A stretch of DNA of 64,000 bases from Blattamonas nauphoetae (lineage: Eukaryota > Preaxostyla > Oxymonadida), in NCBI GenBank assembly GCA_033064195.1, contig JARBJD010000107.1, positions 124,001-188,000 on the forward strand, read 5' to 3'. This document shows, piece after piece, positions 24,045 through 34,322 of this stretch. Below the pieces are notes generated by a model. It was not told the origin of the DNA. It ran no database searches and worked only from the letters and a program-made list of their open reading frames with translations. How positions within the stretch are numbered: position 1 is the first letter of the stretch; the number at the start of each line of letters is the position of its first letter. The position numbers were made by a program, and so were the translations under genes.

Positions 24045-27000
24045 TCATTCAGAGCCTGAGGCAATCGCAGAATGTACTTCAATAAGGTGATCAGTTGCAA
24101 TCAAATGAAGACGTTGGGGAAGAGATTCTGTTTCAAAGAATGGAACACCAAATCGCTCAGCTTCCTGTGCCTGCTTCGCTTCATCTTCACACCCTTTGAT
24201 CACAATCAGGAGCTCGCGAGTATGAGAAGGGGGAAGGTCAGCAAGGGTCGGCCAATCAACCACAAGTAGTCCTTTGGAATCACCCATTTTTTTGTCACTA
24301 TCAACGAGCTTGTTGAATTCCTTTCCTGACCTGACCGTTTGGATCGTTGGAGTGAAAAGAAGCGGGAAACGTCCAAATTCATCTGAGCCATCAGTCTCAT
24401 CGAGAACGAGAGAGTAGTCCTTTGGAAGAGAAGCTGCAACGTTCTTCGCGGACACAACGGCCTCCGGATGGCTCTGAGCAAGAAAGCGGAGGATTCCCCG
24501 TTTCTCCCTTTCTGTTTTGATGACTGCTTTTGTTGTTGTGAAGAGTGGTTGGCAGAGACTGAGACACCAGCGTGTCTTTGAGACGAGGGAGTCCAGGACA
24601 GAGGCTGAGAATTCACAGTGCTTCAGGAAGCTGAACATGAGCTCTGTTTGTTGGTTGTGAGGAAATTTGATCATCGACGAGCGTGGGATTGCGGGATTTG
24701 CGAGACGTTGTGGATCATACGGAATAAAATGAGAGGTGAGGAGGGTGTTCAGCTTGGCCACCTCGCTGTCGAAGAAGTAGTTGAGGGGAGAGAGGTAGAA
24801 GAAGAACGAGTACACCAGTTCGGCCCAGACCTTCCAAAGTTGGCAGAAGAGCTTCGAAGGCGTGATGGTCTGAAGATACGTCAGAGCCATCTCAGCTTGC
24901 AGCTCGTCGTTGAAGAGCGGTTGTTGTTTGGCAGCGGTGAGTGCCGTGGTGGTGGACCACAGGTGCAGCCAAGTGTTGGTCGAGTCAGAAGACGTGAACC
25001 GCGAAGAGAGGTGTGGAGTGGCACCATCAATTGGCTCGATCTGTTTCGGATCGACAGAGATCTCTGCTCCGTCTTGTTCGATCACCCAATCTGGCGGAGA
25101 ATACCATCGCACGAAATCATCCAAACAGCCGAGTGGATTCGCCGCTTTGAAAGATTGGATGTCCGACTGAAGGATCTTCATGCTGATCATGTTCAGCCCA
25201 GGCTGCTCGTCTTCCGAATCAGAGTCAGAGTCGCCGTTCATCGCTTCGAACGCGGTGCTCACGAGCATCAACGGGCGCGAGTTTTGAGTGTACGGATACC
25301 ACATGTCTCCTCCTCCCAACAATTTCATTCCTTCCGGGTGCGTCTTCCTTCCCTCGCCTTCCTCTGGAGACTGTCCGGGCATCAATCCTTTTGTGCTGAC
25401 TGGAATGACAACCCCCGTCACTGTTTGTGGGAGAGGAGCTGTTTTGTCGGTTGATTTTTTGATGGAGAACGGAATATCCACTCCAGCTTTCTCGTTCATC
25501 TGCTGTTGACTGTGTTGTGATGATAAAGGAGTGATTGAGAGACTGTCAATTGGATCGAGTAGTTCGTCGAAGATGCTGTCGGAGAGGGGAACACTGGGCG
25601 ATTCTGAGTCAACGCGAGCTTTTTCAAGCACGCGATCGGCCACGACTGTCGATCCCATTTTTTGTTTCGCTTCCTTATCCTGCTCCTGCTCGGCCTTCTT
25701 TCTGAAGTTTCGGGCCTTCTTCTTCCAGATGCAGTAATTCAAGATCTCCAACTTCTGCTGGAGAAGACAATCGTTGTTGTCGATGAAACTCAAGTCACAA
25801 TCCTCCTCTTCTTCAAACGTCTCCCAATCGAGCACTGTCGACGATCGAAGGTGCGGGATGCTCTCCGCGCGATAATGCTGTTGAATGAGTTGATCGACAA
25901 ACGCTTTCCAAATGACAGCGAAGTGGGTCTCTCTTCCCTGCTGATTGACGATGATTGAAACAACTCGGGAGAGGAGTGAGAAGCAGGGGGCAGAGTGTGG
26001 GATGAATGTGTGTGGGATGAAGAAAGATCGCTCATCAGAAAAAATGAGGCTGACAATATACTGAAGAGTCGCCTCTGACAGCCCAACAGGAAGTGTTGAG
26101 CTCTGATTCACAATTGTTTGGATCGAGTGGTGTTTCGCCAGAGGCTGGAAAAGTGACAGGAAGTCGAGTGTCCGAGTCGATATCGGGCCAACAGTCGGTT
26201 CTGGCTGGTCACATGTCAACAGCCATCTCTCTTCATCTGCCGTGCCAACTATGTGCTCTGAGGTGTCGTTCGTGTGTGATTTGAGAAGAAGGTGGTCAAA
26301 CATCATTTGGGAGAGGGGGTCGCTAAGGATGTCTGGTGAGTCGGCAACACAGACCGAGTTCGATTCCACGCGGAGGTTGAAGGCGGGGAGAGGATCGATG
26401 GTGCCATCTGTGCCCCATTTGTGATCGAATTGAAGCAACGATTGGCTGACATGTGCCATTGACAGCTCAGCGAGTGAGGTGGGTGGAGTGGAGAATACAG
26501 CTTGGAGCGATTGAGTGGTTCGAGAGTTTGCTGAGATTTGGCCTTTCCTTCGTGAAAAAAGGAATTCAATCACATCGTATGTGAGAGGTGGTCGTTGTCC
26601 AAAGTGGAAGAATCCCTTTCCACTTCCATTGAGCAAGTATTTGACATAGAATTCTTGCAATGATTCGTTGGTGATGGGTTGTGTTGTTGATGATTTTATT
26701 GCAGTTGACGGTTTTATATCTTTTTGCAAGGACGATAGTGCAGCTTTTCGTTCAAAATGAAGAAGTTTTAACCTGTCGTTGATTTCATTGAGTGTGAAAT
26801 ACTTTCGGCGCTCTTTCTGGAAGATATGAGTCACTTTAAGGAATATCCTCTTCTGCAAAGAGGCTCGTTTCTCCTGTGGAACGCCAAGTTGATTGAAAAA
26901 TGAAGAGAGAATCATTGACGGATAGATGGTACGGTGATTTTCGAGTGGTGACCGAAAGAAAAGACTGAGGAATGAACTCCTCGATTCCCCATCAGAAAAT

Positions 27001-27716
27001 GGGACTGGAGAAGGAGTAAACGGGAGAGAAATCTGTTCTGTTTTGAAGGAAACTCGGATTCCCTTTGGAGATTGGTACGACCCGATGACACATCGATTGT
27101 GCATGTTTGGGGAGAGTTTATCAAGATTCAGAATCCTAAAACTGGTTCTGTCAGGCGTTTGTGTATTCGATCCAAAACATACAAATGCTGGGATATTCCT
27201 GAGAGACTGTGAGAAGGAAGATGAAAACCATCTGATATTTCGTAGAGAGAGGGCGAGAACGCTCATAACATAATCCGGTTTCATTGTGGGATGATTGAGT
27301 TGTTTCACATGGGCATACAAGAAATTTGACACTCCAAACCTGAAAAATCATGGAACTGGGAAACCAACCATCTTTGTATTGTTGGGATATCATCTGAAAA
27401 TGACGCTTGTTGCAGCTCATTCAACACTGGAGGGAAAGAAACTGTATATGTAGAAGAATGTGTCATAGAAATGAGTGTCAAGAAGAATCAGCAGACAAAT
27501 AGATTCTTTCTCATGAAGGCTTGAAAAATGGCCATGAATCGTGATAGTTCCCATTTTAGATGTATAATTGACTGAACAAGAGGTAGATTTGGTGGTGAGA
27601 GCAAGTGGAGCCCTGTCACGCAAGGTTTGTAGGACTTGTTCAAAGGCAGCGATGTGTTTCTCGAAATCTGTGACTGTTGTGTAATCAAAGTATTCTTTGA
27701 TAGGTATGGCCTCCAT
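24045..27716 (-). CDS. RAB3GAP1: Rab3 GTPase-activating protein catalytic subunit
   Basis: The first exon (ATG 27716) reads MEAIPIKEYFDYTTVTDFEK, like EVFEITDFTTASEWERFI of RAB3GAP1. Two introns near 27320-27500 lead to IQRWFGVSNFLYAHV (family RWYGLREFV). The main exon, over 1,000 codons, contains the GAP block near 25040-25190: MKILQSDIQSFKAANPLGCL followed by DDFVRWYSPPDW. The Arg of RWYSPPDW is the catalytic arginine in human RAB3GAP1. A variable linker (about 25200-25700) is acidic and Ser-rich. RAB3GAP1/2 also acts as a Rab18 exchange factor at the ER. No RAB3GAP2 lies in the window. The stop is at 24045. It is divergent from the Grn1 gene, with about 100 bp between starts. Confidence 0.9.
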
Positions 27717-27816
27717 AAAAACTAACGTACGACGTAAAAATTTGCTGAAAACTGACCTGACGCCATCCTACGATTTGCGATCGACAGGATCAAGCCATCA
27801 TATATTCTTTCTTACG

Positions 27817-28264
27817 ATGAAAAAGAGTATGAGTGATTATGACAGTAATTGTTGTCACGTACTGTTCTTCTTTCTTGAATCTTCATTGTTCTTCTCGTCT
27901 TTACTATCCTTTATCATTCTTTCGTTCCACCATCTCAGGGAGGCAAAGCAAGCGAATGACACTGACTCGAAAATACTCTATCAACAAAAAAGTCAAGGAA
28001 CACAATAAGAAACTGAAAAAACTTGCAAAGTTTAAGCCAACTCGTAAAGGTATCCTCTAAATCATCTCTCCTCACAGAATTGTTTCTCAACTTTACTTAG
28101 GACCAAGGAAAGAACCTCCGATTCCTGCTGCATGCCCATTCAAGGAGCAGCTCCTGGAAAGGGCTGAACAACTTCGTGATGATCTGAAGAAGGAAAAAGA
28201 AGAGAAGAAAAAGATCCAAGCGATCTCCAAGAAGAAGGCGCAAGCATCAGCCAATGGAGAATGA
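27817..28264 (+). CDS. Stand-alone Grn1/GNL3 N-terminal domain protein
   Basis: Three exons (introns 27827-27938 and 28050-28100) give a basic protein of about 94 residues. It begins MKKRRQSKRMTLTRKYSINK, continues KKVKEHNKKLKKLAK and KEPPIPAACPFKEQLLERA, and ends in a Lys/Glu coiled coil. This is the GNL3_N/Grn1 domain of nucleostemin-type GTPases (KRxTxRxRYKIxKKVxEHxRK; KxPxIPxxCPFK). The usual circularly permuted GTPase is absent: TGA 28262-28264 follows directly, and downstream frames show no G-motifs. In nucleostemin this part drives nucleolar targeting, so a nucleolar ribosome-assembly role is likely. The gene could be a truncated copy of a full GNL3 elsewhere or a true small protein. 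Splice joins are in frame and the conservation supports it being expressed. Confidence 0.82.
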
Positions 28265-28292
28265 AAATGCATAAGTCATATGTGTTTAGATC

Positions 28293-28739
28293 TTGCTTTT
28301 CTCTTTTTTTCCTTTGAAAAGTTCGATTCTTTACATCATTTCACGAAAAATTGAAGAAGTCACTCGTTCTCAAGTCTATGAAGTGTTATCAATGTCTGGA
28401 TATTCTGATAATTTAACAAAGTTGAAAATCTGTCTGGGGACAGGAACATATTCAAAATCACCAGATAGCTTGTGTGTAAGTTTTGTTGTCGTCAGTCATG
28501 GACAAAAGTGGTCGGCAGGAAAAATGACAACGTCTGGTGTGACGATTTGGGAAAGGAGTTCGATGCTGAAACTTCACATGTGTGGAGGTGACATGACATC
28601 TCCAAGCATCGAGGTTGGTAGAGAGGTCTACAGTTTGTGGGTGAGAAATACGAACCATTCTACAGTAGAACTTTTTCTGCGAATGTTCGCTTTTTCTCGT
28701 GAAGGAGTCGTAGGATCTCACTTCTTTCGGCAAAAATGA
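28293..28739 (+). CDS. Weak hypothetical open frame
   Basis: A 148-codon frame starting TTG/ATG-poor and ending TGA 28737-28739, with segments such as VSFVVVSHGQKWSAGKMTT and SPSIEVGREVYSLWV. I do not recognise it. The opposite strand is also open for 116 codons (28458-28808), so one or both may be chance. It lies between the Grn1 gene and the 3' end of HMG-CoA reductase. The rest of 28740-29050 shows nothing. It may be a gene remnant; no function is offered. Confidence 0.2.
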   Translation: MLFSFFPLKSSILYIISRKIEEVTRSQVYEVLSMSGYSDNLTKLKICLGTGTYSKSPDSLCVSFVVVSHGQKWSAGKMTTSGVTIWERSSMLKLHMCGGDMTSPSIEVGREVYSLWVRNTNHSTVELFLRMFAFSREGVVGSHFFRQK

Positions 28740-29050
28740 TCTCATCTCGTCCCAACCTCTCACAGTGTGAAAAATTGTCGGTTGTGGTTGGGTGCTTATT
28801 TTTGTCACTTTTTTTCAGACTCTTCTTTCTTCAGTATCTCCAAAACGAAACAACTGTTTGCTCTGCTTTTCTCGTCACAATGTTCTTTTTTGATGATGAA
28901 GTGTCCGACAAAACCAAAACGAAATGTCACCACTCAGTGTTTCTGGACAGGAAAACCGAGAACTTTTGTCCATGACTGCGTTTTGTCTCCATTCTATGTA
29001 GTTCAATTCGGATGAACTGGTCTATAAAGTGGAGAAAAGGTTCACTTCTG

Positions 29051-30500
29051 TCAGTCAGAATTAAACAAGTCGATCTGTTCAGCCATCTCACAGAGAGCAG
29101 CCAATTCTGAGGCGAGGACAAGTGCAGCAGTTACACTACACAGAGTTCGGACCGCCTCGCCGGTTGGGAGTGTTTGCCGATTGGGGATGATGCTGTCCAG
29201 ATTGGCGGATTGAGCTGGCAGGCCTGTCCCACCGCCCACAGTCGCCATCTCGAGGCAAGGAAGAGAGACCGAGAGGAGGAGAGAATCAGGACTGACAAAA
29301 AGCCAAAAGAGATGGTGGAGAGGAAGAGCGAGACCTTGCAAGCGATGTTGAAACAATCGCTGAAGATGATTCAACAAGTTGCGCGAGGTCCTGTCCAGTT
29401 GCAGTGAAGACAGCAGCGAGCGTCTGTGCCGCTGTGAGCGAGAACCCTTCTGCAGAAAGAATGAGGAAGATGAGACACGCACCAACAGATCCTGCCTTTT
29501 GTGTGCTCAGATTGTTCGCTTCAACGATGTTGTGGATTGTTTCGAGAGATGCTGTCGATGAGCTAGGAGAGAGATGAAGACGGGATGATGGATTTCAAAC
29601 AAGGATAGGACGTCCCGGCGAAGGAGAATTTGGGCTGTCACACTTTTGCCTCTTCCAAGGAGGGTGTTGATACCCGATACCTTCTTATCCACACACACAT
29701 TCCCGCTGAGACTGAAACGACATGCAGGAAGATTGTACACAGACCTCAGAACCTTCATATCAGGCCAATCACCGTTCTGCATCGTGGAGAGTGTTTTCTG
29801 GACTCCGTTTGACAGCATGTTCATGCCCATTGCATCTCCTGCGTCAGCACTGAACCGAATGAATAATTCTCTCCCAACCGGATGAACTGATATAGAAATG
29901 AGTGAAAGTCTTGAGCTTGTTTGTTTAAAACAAGTGTTGACAAAAGAGAAGGCGTTTTCGGTGTGCAACCATTCAACACATTCGAAACATCTAGAAACAT
30001 GAGCAAGAAATAAAAAAAACCGAATAGTGGATGAAAACGAAACCAATGGAGCTCGTGAGATTCCCTTAGTGATAGTATGGGTGGATATAGACCCTGAAAA
30101 CTTGAGAAAGTTGAAGAAGACCGTGCGCCCTGCAGATATCGCTGCCTGAATTGATTAAAGCGATAACTTTTGAATCAATGGAGGACAAAGGGACAGAGAA
30201 TGCGTTTGCGTTGACAGTTATCGAATGAGAGATTGATTGTGGTAGTTGAAGACATCCAATGATATTTTCACAACACTTTGAAGCACTGGCCTGAAATAAA
30301 CTTTCATGTCCATCAACAGGAAGCCATGTATCAGTTTTCGTTTGGGAGATGTGTTGAGCGACTGATTGTTTGGTCGAGAGAGTGTATTGTTGACGGAGAG
30401 AGACAGCTCGAATATTGTCGTTTCCAAGGAGAGTCTCGAGTTGATACAACTTGATTGTTCCATTTTGCAAACCTATTAGCATTGAGTGATCATTGTGCAT
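29051..30500 (-). CDS. HMG-CoA reductase homologue, soluble, catalytic residues missing
   Basis: Exons join to a catalytic-domain-length protein (about 430 residues) with no membrane anchor; ATG 30500. Clear class I blocks are LIGLQNGTIKLYQLETLLG, RAVSLRQQY, CCENIIGCLQLP, RFSADAGDAMGMNMLSNGVQ, LSGNVCVDKKVSGIN with GRGKSV, FTATGQDLAQLVESS and LEMATVGGGTGLPAQ. Introns include 30065-30092 (28 nt) and one with donor GTTTGAAATC. Retained against human: Ser684, Asp690, Lys691, Lys692, Asp767 and Arg590 (SRAPLV). Changed: Glu559 is Asp (SSIDSK for TTEGCL), Lys735 is Ala, Asn755 is Gln, the GGGAS loop is lost, and the C-terminal catalytic His is absent (AALCEMAEQIDLFN, stop). HMGR normally makes mevalonate. 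This copy looks inactive or altered, unlike a simple broken gene because every intron keeps frame. Confidence 0.85.
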
Positions 30501-30643
30501 TCGTTTCTTCGAAGTTAAATGTTTGTGTGAACAGCTGTGTAGATCTGTGTTATATCCTGGTTCAATCGATCCTCCGTCAAAAGTGGTGGATGATAAAACT
30601 TGGTTATATTTAAAAGTATCTGGAAAAACACCAAAAATTTCAA

Positions 30644-30717
30644 GACACCGTGGTGTAGTTGGTTATCACGATTGCCTAACACGCAGTAGGTCCCCGGTTC
30701 AAGCCCGGGCGGTGTCA
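30644..30717 (+). tRNA. trnV-AAC: tRNA-Val (anticodon AAC)
   Basis: A 74-nt cloverleaf. The acceptor stem GACACCG/CGGTGTC pairs perfectly over 7 bp with discriminator A. The anticodon stem ATTGC/GCAGT encloses the loop CTAACAC, which places AAC at positions 34-36 and so reads valine GTT. The T arm CCCGG-TTCAAGC-CCGGG is perfect. There is no intron, and CCA is not encoded. The internal A and B boxes are the TFIIIC targets; one TFIIIC subunit gene is at 11825-13565. The upstream gene is the divergent HMG-CoA reductase homologue. Confidence 0.97.
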
Positions 30718-30719
30718 AC

Positions 30720-30733
30720 TTTTTCACTTTTTT
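30720..30733 (+). terminator. Pol III oligo(T) terminator of tRNA-Val
   Basis: Five T at 30720-30724, two bases after the discriminator, and a backup run of six T at 30728-30733 on the non-template strand. This is the standard RNA polymerase III stop signal. Confidence 0.85.
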
Positions 30734-31804
30734 GCCACCCCACCGAGCCAGACACGCTGTTTTTGACGTTATGGAAGCTTTTCAATCAGATCCGGGCGCC
30801 AACGACGCCCAACATCTTGATCGCTCCTTTTCTCATGAGTCAACTCGCAAAACATCAGCAACACACACTCTTGAGCTGTGATACTATACATACAATGATC
30901 CTAGTTCATTTTCATTTGACAATCTGTCTTTCACGATCCATACGAGCCAACCTTTTCCTGGAGCCCATTCACCTTCAATCCATCACCCATCCCCTTCCCC
31001 ATTCCAACTATCACACTTCCCCTACTCCTCTAATTTGGTAGAAAACCAATCTTACTCTAACTCCCCCCATCTCCTATCCTTCAACCACTCCCACTTAAGA
31101 TCCTCCGATTCACCTCGACCTCGATATGGAAACCTCAAGACAAGAAACTCAAACACCTCAAATGGTACAAGGAAGCCCAGAAACGGACCCGCGAAGTCTC
31201 CATCATCGCCTGCTCCAATAAAACAAACCCGTTGAAATACGCTTCAACAAACCCCCAGATGCTGCACGTTTCTTCCAAAATACAAGCCACAGAAGGAACA
31301 ATTCGTTATGGTTGGCTTAAAAACTCAGATAGTCCATCCACTTGGGCAGATCAAGTCATTTTCCGCTCTCAGACGCCTATTCACACACCACAGAGAATAG
31401 TATCACTCACTCCTTCCAATTCTTGAGGGTTGAACTCAGCTGCAAAAAATTCTCCCACCAACCACGCCACAACACCCTTCATCTGCACCCTGCACGCTGC
31501 AACGTTTCTCGTTTCACTCACCCCTCTCCAATCTGCCACTCATTCTGTTCCTAATTCACTCGACAAACTTGCCAACGCCTTCAGGAAAGTCGTTGACATT
31601 CAGATATCGAGACTGAGAATTGTATCAAATCGTCGCTCTCGTTTTGATTGCTCTTTGATGGGCTACTCGAGTGAGGATAATGTGGATGGGGTTGAGGGGT
31701 CAGAGAGAGAGCGTGATCGGATGTGGGCATCGCTCACAGTTCAATTCCCAAAATGATTGGAAAAGAAAAAAATAAAGGGTGACCCAAAGACCTCTGGTCG
31801 ATAA
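30734..31804. other. C/T-rich gene-poor stretch
   Basis: About 1.07 kb, strongly pyrimidine-rich on the + strand (many runs of the CCCCATCTCC and CACTCCCACTT type). Several + frames stay open for 60-110 codons; the longest, 31430-31756, ends in an acidic segment (SSEDNVDGVEGSERERD). None has a recognisable domain or convincing splice pattern. It may be a decayed gene or the promoter and 5' region of the surface-protein gene. An AATAAA lies near 31769-31774. Confidence 0.4.
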
Positions 31805-34129
31805 ATGATCCATCATGTACTATTCATTGTATCTTTCACAGTAACTTGCACTCCGATACATTCTCTCCATAGTTTTGTTCAACAACAGTCCTTTTCCAAC
31901 ACTACTTCGTCCAACTTTATCTTATCACACACTTCTCTCGCCACTGTCTCGTTTAATCTCAGCGACGTCAATGTTTCAATGACAGGACAACATGATACTA
32001 TATTATTGCCTCTTACACAGGATCATGTTCTCTTCTCATTCGCAAATTCGTCGTTCTCATTCTCTGAAACTTCAATCGCTTCTCTCCACTCGCTTCCCTC
32101 GATCATGAAATTAACATCTCGTTCATCTGCAAGTGTTACGTCTGTTACATTCAATGCAGATGATATCACTAATTCACCGTTTCTGGTTGACTCAAGTGTT
32201 CTCAGATTACATTCCATCGTTTTTTCACCGCTCAACCAGAAGAACCAAACCATCTTTCTCCTTCCATCAATTGTACAGACTCTTGGCTATTCGTGGATTA
32301 CAATTACCAAATGTCATTTCTCTCATATAAAAGTTCGCAATGATTCACCACTCACGGTGAATGGCTCAGCTCACACGTCGATAATCTCGTCCTGTCACAT
32401 TGAAAACGTATCATTGGCAAGTCCACTCAGCATTCCTCGAATTGGACCACATTCTCAGCAAGATTGGCATATTCACAAGGTATCACTCATCTCGACTGTT
32501 TCTCCTCTGAATGGTGTGATCTTTGGTGACTTAAATCAAGTCAATCACGGATATATCTATCAGTGTTCCTTTGAGAACTGTCCAACAGAGCTAACAACTT
32601 CTAACGACAACGATCCACACCTCGTCACATTCGATAGCGTTAAATTCGTTGACGATATTGCCCATAGCTCTCTGGCATTTATTGCAATCCAAGGTCAATC
32701 GTTAAAGATCATTAACAGCTCCATCAAGTTTTTTAAACGAACTACCCGACAAACACACTGTCGTGCCATCTTCTTCAACACTCCCCTCGGAACCGTTGAC
32801 ATTTCCTCAACCTCCATCCGAAACTGCTCTGCATTTGATGGCAGTGGAGGTGCAGGCCTTCTGTCATTGAACGCATTGTCTGTCTCAATCGGAAAAAACG
32901 TGGTCACCAAGTTTCTTTCGGGATGGCACGGTCACGACAGCTTTGTATTTTATGGGCGGACAGAACGAATTCTGATCGACAGCTTTTGTAGTGAAAGAGC
33001 CACCGCATTTTATACCCCACAGACTGGTTATACCGCTTCTGGCGTCTATGTGGGACTCTCCAGTCCGTTCACATTCACTCAGATCAATTCAACGTACTCT
33101 AAATGCAAGACAGATGCCAGGGGAGGAGGCATAACCTTCGAAAATGTTCAGCCAAGTTCGGTAATCTCATTTGAGCTCACGTATTTCATCGAAAATGGTG
33201 GGCGTGATGCCAAAGACAATCCACTTCCCGGAGGCAGCATCACACTTGCTCCTCTCATCGATCCGACAAATGTTTCTCTTTCATTCAGTCTGTGTCGGTT
33301 TCAGAGTCGGAAGAAGAAGAACAAAGGAGACGATGTTTATGCAGCGGAAGGATGGGAGGGTGTTCTCGTCGCCCAAAGCTTCAATTGCTGTTCCTGCACT
33401 GGAAGCGAGACAAGCATCTATATCGAAGGACTCACCGAGTCCAAAAACACAAACTTCATGCCAAATGATACACTCGAAGGTTGTACTGTCATCCCGAAGA
33501 ATCACCCATTCTTTGAGGATCAGTGGAAAATCTTCCATATCGTGTTCTGGCCAGTTGCGTCTGTCTGTTTCATTCCCATTCTGGTTCTTCTTTTCATCGC
33601 ATTCTGTCTTGAATGTGTCGTCGAGTCAACATGCTTCACAGAATGCTGCGTTCCCTGTTCGTCCCGCTTTTTCTGTTTTCCGTGTTACATCAAGAAACGG
33701 AAACACTACAAAACGCAATTCAATGATTCGAAGAAGGAGAGCCACGAGTGTGAAGCAGACGAAGAAATGGGGCGGGAATTGCTGGAAGGGAATTGGATCA
33801 AAACATCAACCGGATTGGGATACATCAGAGCAGCGGAATATCGCTACGTTTCGGTCATCAGAGAAGCCATCGCGTTGGATGAGAGGAAGAACGCTCTTTC
33901 ATCAAACAAAGCCGTCCACGCTGAACATGACTCCAAAACTGAGCTTGACAATATTCAGCCACACGCAGATGACCAGACTCCCACCGAAGTCTGTCGGAAC
34001 GAGGTTGATATCTCGTTCAAGTCCAGCTCTTTCCAGGATACTCGAGACAACTTAGCTCTGTTACGGTTTCTGCAGGAAGGAGTTTATCTTCAGAAACGAG
34101 CATTGGATTTGTTAAAAATATTAGAGTAG
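31805..34129 (+). CDS. Type I membrane protein with beta-helix-like ectodomain
   Basis: Single exon of 774 codons. It has a cleavable signal peptide (MIHHVLFIVSFTVTCTPIHS) and about 550 residues of short Ser/Thr/Asn-rich beta-type repeats with many N-glycosylation sites. One membrane span near codons 578-605 (WPVASVCFIPILVLLFIAFC) follows. A Cys-rich juxtamembrane patch (ECCVPCSSRFFCFPC) then leads to a cytoplasmic tail of about 150 residues. The ectodomain has the texture of right-handed parallel beta-helix (pectin-lyase-like) proteins, e.g. FSPLNGVIFGDLNQVNHGYI and SFENC/CHIEN rungs, with no visible catalytic motif. Such intronless surface proteins form large families in oxymonads. Likely roles are adhesion or bacterial-prey contact. 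The Cys patch may be palmitoylated. Family assignment is by texture, not by homology search. Confidence 0.8.
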   Translation: MIHHVLFIVSFTVTCTPIHSLHSFVQQQSFSNTTSSNFILSHTSLATVSFNLSDVNVSMTGQHDTILLPLTQDHVLFSFANSSFSFSETSIASLHSLPSIMKLTSRSSASVTSVTFNADDITNSPFLVDSSVLRLHSIVFSPLNQKNQTIFLLPSIVQTLGYSWITITKCHFSHIKVRNDSPLTVNGSAHTSIISSCHIENVSLASPLSIPRIGPHSQQDWHIHKVSLISTVSPLNGVIFGDLNQVNHGYIYQCSFENCPTELTTSNDNDPHLVTFDSVKFVDDIAHSSLAFIAIQGQSLKIINSSIKFFKRTTRQTHCRAIFFNTPLGTVDISSTSIRNCSAFDGSGGAGLLSLNALSVSIGKNVVTKFLSGWHGHDSFVFYGRTERILIDSFCSERATAFYTPQTGYTASGVYVGLSSPFTFTQINSTYSKCKTDARGGGITFENVQPSSVISFELTYFIENGGRDAKDNPLPGGSITLAPLIDPTNVSLSFSLCRFQSRKKKNKGDDVYAAEGWEGVLVAQSFNCCSCTGSETSIYIEGLTESKNTNFMPNDTLEGCTVIPKNHPFFEDQWKIFHIVFWPVASVCFIPILVLLFIAFCLECVVESTCFTECCVPCSSRFFCFPCYIKKRKHYKTQFNDSKKESHECEADEEMGRELLEGNWIKTSTGLGYIRAAEYRYVSVIREAIALDERKNALSSNKAVHAEHDSKTELDNIQPHADDQTPTEVCRNEVDISFKSSSFQDTRDNLALLRFLQEGVYLQKRALDLLKILE

Positions 34130-34322
34130 TGAACAAGTGATTTTTTAGATGTATCTTGTTTTTGTCTTCCTTCCACTTAGCTCGTTCTTTTCGACACCAA
34201 TTCGTCGTCGTTTACTTCTTATGGAGTTAATATCTGACAAAAATGAGTGAAACGAAAGAAAGAGCAATGAAATCTGAGGATTCATTGTTTTATCCGCGAA
34301 CGGCAAAGCTTGCATAAAGAAA

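Noticed and set aside
24618-25454. Open frame of about 278 codons antisense to RAB3GAP1
   Set aside because: It lies opposite the conserved catalytic Arg block and has no family motif.
28458-28808. Hypothetical gene on the - strand
   Set aside because: Both strands are open here, there is no start context or domain, and the + frame is equally plausible; neither can be supported well.
33171-34055. Open frame of about 294 codons overlapping the surface-protein gene in another frame
   Set aside because: No signal peptide or domain, and it overlaps the membrane span and tail of a well-formed protein.
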